Positions 33,252 to 36,465 of a stretch of 36,465 nt of DNA are shown piece by piece. The number at the start of each line of letters is the position of its first letter. The stretch's first letter is position 1. The notes under the pieces were generated by a model. It was given only the letters and a program-made list of their open reading frames with translations, searched no databases and was not told the DNA's origin. This stretch comes from Alkalimonas cellulosilytica (GTDB lineage Bacteria; Pseudomonadota; Gammaproteobacteria; Enterobacterales; Alteromonadaceae), in the NCBI RefSeq assembly GCF_036325985.1, contig NZ_JAUHLI010000023.1, positions 1 to 36,465 on the forward strand, written 5' to 3'. The position numbers were made by a program, and so were the translations under genes.

Positions 33252-33776
33252 ATGGCTGATAATTACTTTTTATCTGCAAGTGGAATGGACAGAATAAGCA
33301 AGGAGCAATTGGATTTACCGCAGCTTATTAAAAATATTATAGAGATATTTCATAGATTAAAAGGTGGCGAGATTATCTTTACTGTAGGTCAATATAGCTC
33401 ACCTCCTGGAAACGAAATGAAATATGTTTTCAAACAGAAATCTTTCTATGCAAAAGGCCCCCAGCTTCCAGTCGATAGTAAGTTTAATCGACGTCTATTC
33501 GTAATATCTTATATTAATGACGATGAAGCAATCATTCGCTTCGAGCGAAAGTTTGATGTTTCCTGCCGTAATCAAGATGACTTTTTTCTTGATTTGTTAA
33601 AGGTACATGCCAACATCAAAGGGCTTCCAGCAGATGCGTTTACGAATGGTTGTCATTATGATGGTCCAGACAAAATCCGACCACACACACTGATTGGTTT
33701 GAGGCATTTCGATACAATACAACGTGAAATTTTATTGTGTAATCAAATTATAGATGCTATTGGTGTTACTCAGTAG
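33252..33776 (+). CDS. Unknown soluble protein
   Basis: A 174-residue protein that I do not recognise. It is AT-rich, like the gene before it, and has no membrane segment. The order of secondary structure looks like alpha/beta with a beta-rich centre (GGEIIFTVGQYSSPPG, EAIIRFERKFDV). The ATG follows TGAGGAG at a good distance. It stands alone behind the terminator at 33120 and converges with the 33947 gene. Between 33777 and 33946 I see no gene. Confidence 0.6.
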   Translation: MADNYFLSASGMDRISKEQLDLPQLIKNIIEIFHRLKGGEIIFTVGQYSSPPGNEMKYVFKQKSFYAKGPQLPVDSKFNRRLFVISYINDDEAIIRFERKFDVSCRNQDDFFLDLLKVHANIKGLPADAFTNGCHYDGPDKIRPHTLIGLRHFDTIQREILLCNQIIDAIGVTQ

Positions 33777-33946
33777 TGTCTATTCGTCGTTCAAAAGTTA
33801 TATCTAGTTTTTACTCATTACGGTTGTGTGTCTTTTTTGTTTGGTTGCCGATCTAGTCGCGCAAATAGCATTGAGTTCCCTTCGTTTAGTGATCTACCGT
33901 TTGGAACAGTTTTAGAGTTTTGTGGGGAGTCCTCAGCTTCTGAGCT

Positions 33947-34780
33947 TTAAGCCAGTTCAGCAAGCAACTCCGCCAGCAGACGTTGCGCATTGCCAATGCC
34001 ATACACCTCTTGCCTGCCTTGCCAGTTGTCGAGCAAAGCTTGCCATTGCAATAATTGAGAAGGGCTCCATGGGTTGGCATTCAGCACATAAGTGATGAGC
34101 TCAGTGCGTAGATCATTGGCGTGTTGCTCGAGAAATGGCATTCCAAGCTGCTTTACACAGTGCTGGATAGCATGTCGGATCAGCAGCAGAGCGCTGCCCA
34201 AAAAGTCAGGACAGTGGGTTGGCTCAGAGTATGCCAGTTGTTGAAACACCGGGTTGTGCGGTTGATGCTGCTGCATTAAACGAAAAGCCAGCCAAAACAT
34301 TGGAAACAGTGCTTCAAAATCTGCAGCTGAACTGGCATCACCGTCAGTTAAATCGTCCCTGCTGTAGAAGTGGGCGGCAGCATATTTAAGGCAGTGATTG
34401 GCCTCAGCCAGCATGGCATCTGACAGCGCTGTTAGCAAAGCAGGCTCTGTTTGTTGAAGGGCCGCTTGCCAGACGGATCTCAGGTGTGGCCAGTTGCTTT
34501 TTGACTGCGGCTCCTCTGTACTTACCTGCTTAAAACAAACTGGCAGTTTCAGCAGCTCCTGCTCTAAAACACGCAGTTGCCAGTAGGGATGATAGGATTT
34601 TACCGCACTAAGCCAGGGCTCTGGCAGTTCCGATGGAACAGGTGATTCAAACAAAGCGTAACAGCCTTCTTCCGAACCAGGCTGTGGGTTTTGTTCATCC
34701 AAACTATCGGGTAGGACAAAACGTCCCCTTTGGTGAAAGTTGCAACAAAGCGCTGCTTCTATGCAGTATCCGCACATCAT
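33947..34780 (-). CDS. Unknown protein with N-terminal cysteine cluster
   Basis: A 277-residue protein of unknown family. Its N-terminus has CGYC at residues 3-6, Cys12-Cys13 and His16, which could bind a metal such as zinc. The remaining chain is mainly helical and rich in Leu, Gln and Ala. The ATG overlaps the stop codon of the 34777-35463 gene (ATGA), with GGAAA as ribosome binding site, so the two are coupled. The pair is driven by promoter copy 7 and is transcribed divergently from the ftsZ-like gene, which suggests they act together. The function cannot be read from sequence. Confidence 0.7.
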   Translation of the reverse strand: MMCGYCIEAALCCNFHQRGRFVLPDSLDEQNPQPGSEEGCYALFESPVPSELPEPWLSAVKSYHPYWQLRVLEQELLKLPVCFKQVSTEEPQSKSNWPHLRSVWQAALQQTEPALLTALSDAMLAEANHCLKYAAAHFYSRDDLTDGDASSAADFEALFPMFWLAFRLMQQHQPHNPVFQQLAYSEPTHCPDFLGSALLLIRHAIQHCVKQLGMPFLEQHANDLRTELITYVLNANPWSPSQLLQWQALLDNWQGRQEVYGIGNAQRLLAELLAELA

Positions 34781-35463
34781 TTGTTTCCTTTTAGGCAGAT
34801 TTTTTGTTTGGGCAGCAATGGGTAGGCATCTTTGCTGATGGCCAGCCGGTCGATGGCCTCTGTGTAGGGGGCAGCATAATCAGCCATCGCAGACAAGCGC
34901 CTGGAATAAGGCAGGTTGAAGCGATGACTATTGCGGCATGTCAACAACAGCTCTGTCTTGACGCTGCCAATGCGTAAACAATTCGCCAGGCTCAAGCCTT
35001 CTGCAACTAGGGTGGCCAGCATACCGCTGTGAGGAGCGGTAGCGAGCTGTTGCTGAAGCGAAGATGAGGGGCAGGGCCACAACACCGCCCTGGGGCCGTC
35101 AGGCAATTGCTGAGGTTCCCAAGGTGCAGTTTGCACATGAAGCTCCAACAACACCAGGTAATTGCTATCATCATCGTTGTAATACGGATCGTCATCATGC
35201 AGGCAAAAGTAAAGCCGTGCATTGCACTGGAAAGAGGCTGCCTGGCCATGCAGCGACAGGGCTGGCAGCTCTTCCATGACAGCCGCTATGTCGTTTGCGA
35301 GTTCTTGCTCCAGTGCATAAAGCCGTTTGTTAAGTCTTTCAAATGTCAGACGCTCGGTTCGGGTAAGCTCATTACCATGAAGTGCCCCCATGAAATAAGG
35401 CGACAGCTCAGGCAGGCGCTGTTGCCAGCACAATGTCGGTGAAATTAGCAGCAGCTTGGCCAT
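34777..35463 (-). CDS. Unknown protein, first gene of the operon divergent from ftsZ-like
   Basis: A 228-residue soluble protein of unknown family. Notable are an acidic stretch in the middle (HDDDPYYNDDDSNY, about residues 89-102) and a basic, hydrophobic end (PLLPKQKICLKGNK). The acidic run could bind calcium or a basic partner, but this is a guess. The ATG at 35463 has GAGGAA upstream. It is the first gene from promoter copy 7 (minus strand) and is coupled by overlap to the 277-residue gene. The back-to-back layout with the ftsZ-like gene, each with its own copy of the shared promoter, suggests one functional group. Confidence 0.7.
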   Translation of the reverse strand: MAKLLLISPTLCWQQRLPELSPYFMGALHGNELTRTERLTFERLNKRLYALEQELANDIAAVMEELPALSLHGQAASFQCNARLYFCLHDDDPYYNDDDSNYLVLLELHVQTAPWEPQQLPDGPRAVLWPCPSSSLQQQLATAPHSGMLATLVAEGLSLANCLRIGSVKTELLLTCRNSHRFNLPYSRRLSAMADYAAPYTEAIDRLAISKDAYPLLPKQKICLKGNK

Positions 35464-35490
35464 GGTAATTCCTCAAACCAATGTGCTGCC

Positions 35491-35525
35491 AGCTTACTGT
35501 TTTCCAGCGACAAAATAGGTCGCTT
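35491..35525 (-). promoter_or_regulatory. TGTC-type WYL promoter, copy 7 (35463-33947 operon)
   Basis: Read on the minus strand: AAGCGACC-N5-TGTCGCTG (35525-35505), 8 bp, then TAAGCT (35496-35491). Six of eight arm positions pair. It lies back to back with copy 8. Confidence 0.7.
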
Positions 35526-35540
35526 TGCGGCTGTGTTTAG

Positions 35541-35575
35541 CTGCGGCTTATTTTGTCGCAGCGCTGCCGTATGCT
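35541..35575 (+). promoter_or_regulatory. TGTC-type WYL promoter, copy 8 (ftsZ-like gene)
   Basis: CTGCGGCT-N5-TGTCGCAG (35541-35561), 8 bp, then TATGCT (35570-35575). Only six of eight arm positions pair, but the right arm, spacing and -10 match the other copies. The ftsZ-like start codon is at 35604. Confidence 0.7.
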
Positions 35576-35603
35576 GTCGCTATCACAAAATAGGAGTCTG
35601 TGC

Positions 35604-36465
35604 ATGCAAGCCGTTCAATCAACATCAATCCAAAAGTCCACTGAACAGGATGCTCAGCAGGCTCAGGCCGATTCAGGTGCATCTGTGTTACTGCTAGGGG
35701 TAGGTAGTTTGGGTTGTTATCTGGTTGCCAAAACCCAGCAAGCGGAGCTGCCCGTACCGGTCTGCTATGCACTGATGCACCAAAAAGCTGCCTTGCTGCA
35801 AAACCGAGCTGATACGCTGTGCTTGCAACTGAATGAAACCTCGGGCCCCATACAGCAGCGGCTGATCGAAGAGGATTATCTGACGGTACAGCAAGCAATA
35901 GCGCATGCGGATGTGGTGGTGCTGTGCGCAGCACTAGGCGGTGCCAGTGGTGCTGTGTTGGCGGAATTGGCTCAGCTAAAAGCTCAGGATACGCTGGCCT
36001 TTGTAATCACCCCTTTTACTTTTGAAGGCGGGGCACGCTTAAAGCAAGCCAAAGCGACGTTGCAGCAGTTGGAAAACCAGTGCAGCAGCATCTTGGAGCT
36101 GCCCAACGATCTGCTGCGTCAAGCCCTTGGGGGGCACACTGCGCTTCATCAGGCATTGGATGCGAGCAATGTCTTTTTGCACCAGGCCTTGCAGCGGCTG
36201 CTGGGGCTCATGATTGAGCCAGGGTTAATTCACCTGGATATCATTCATTTTAAAACCATGCTCAGTCATCGGGGGCGGATGCTTATTGGCTGGCACCAGC
36301 TGGACCTCAATCAGCCGCTAAGCCCGCAAGTAGCAAGCCTGTTGCAACAACCACTGCTGGCTCAGGCCAATGTGAAAACGGCCAAAGCAGCCATGCTGTT
36401 CGTGCAAGCACCGGATAACCTGGCTACCGATACCTATTGCCAGCTGCATACTGAATTACAGCGGT
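35604..36465 (+). CDS. Divergent FtsZ/tubulin-like GTPase, 3' end outside the window
   Basis: At least 287 residues, open at the right edge. It follows the FtsZ plan: nucleotide loop LLGVGSLG (residues 30-37), then ADVVVLCAALGGASGAVLAELA (102-122), where LGGASG stands for the tubulin signature GGGTGTG, VITPFTFEGGARLKQA (134-149), LPNDLL (166-171) and EPGLIHLDIIHFKTML (205-220). This is not the housekeeping FtsZ. The synergy (T7) loop reads HLDIIH where E. coli FtsZ has NVDFAD; the catalytic Asp212 position is His215 here, so GTP hydrolysis may be weak or lost. Proteobacteria-restricted FtsZ-like proteins of unknown function (FtsZl-type) have been described from genome comparison and could include this one. 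The ATG has a TAGGAG site. It is expressed from promoter copy 8. Confidence 0.85.
   Translation, partial: MQAVQSTSIQKSTEQDAQQAQADSGASVLLLGVGSLGCYLVAKTQQAELPVPVCYALMHQKAALLQNRADTLCLQLNETSGPIQQRLIEEDYLTVQQAIAHADVVVLCAALGGASGAVLAELAQLKAQDTLAFVITPFTFEGGARLKQAKATLQQLENQCSSILELPNDLLRQALGGHTALHQALDASNVFLHQALQRLLGLMIEPGLIHLDIIHFKTMLSHRGRMLIGWHQLDLNQPLSPQVASLLQQPLLAQANVKTAKAAMLFVQAPDNLATDTYCQLHTELQR

Overview
The window looks like a piece of gammaproteobacterial chromosome. The evidence is a recC-recB-recD operon without ptrA, a LexA-type SOS box in front of umuDC, and generally gammaproteobacterial protein sequences. I cannot name a genus. No rRNA, tRNA or CRISPR array was seen.

Left part (1-5271) is accessory DNA: the 3' part of an IS21-family helper gene (istB) with its right terminal repeats, a hipB-hipA toxin-antitoxin pair with three operator copies, and two GC-richer serine hydrolase genes of the beta-lactamase/esterase fold. 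From 5272 to 6032 there is no gene. That gap holds a 16-bp perfect palindrome and a regular lattice of two alternating palindromes about 26 bp apart. A Cro-like regulator (minus strand) and three small unknown genes follow; the first unknown gene has a clear promoter and an attenuator-like leader. Then come the SOS-controlled umuDC operon, a small unknown gene and a SOUL-family lipoprotein.

Right part (about 10960-36465) is the most interesting. It contains two paralogous double-AAA+ ATPases, two different WYL-domain regulators, a four-gene operon of mostly unknown proteins, recCBD, an FG-GAP lipoprotein, a small membrane protein, a GIY-YIG nuclease-like protein, a pair of unknown genes, and a divergent FtsZ/tubulin-like GTPase that runs off the right edge. 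Eight promoters here share one architecture: a palindrome close to GNGCGACA-N5-TGTCGCNC, then exactly 8 bp, then TAnnnT, with no normal -35 box. This closely resembles the TGTC/-10 promoters activated by the actinobacterial WYL pair PafB/PafC after DNA damage. The shared promoter joins AAA1-WYL1, the 14223-16677 operon, recCBD, WYL2-lipoprotein, the membrane protein, AAA2, the 35463-33947 pair and the ftsZ-like gene.

My main inference is that the right part is a WYL-controlled, probably DNA-damage-linked regulon that couples RecBCD repair to AAA+ machines and an FtsZ-like filament protein (perhaps division control or membrane remodelling). It would be separate from the LexA regulon represented next door by umuDC. 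The promoter architecture and protein motifs are read directly; the DNA-damage link is by analogy only.
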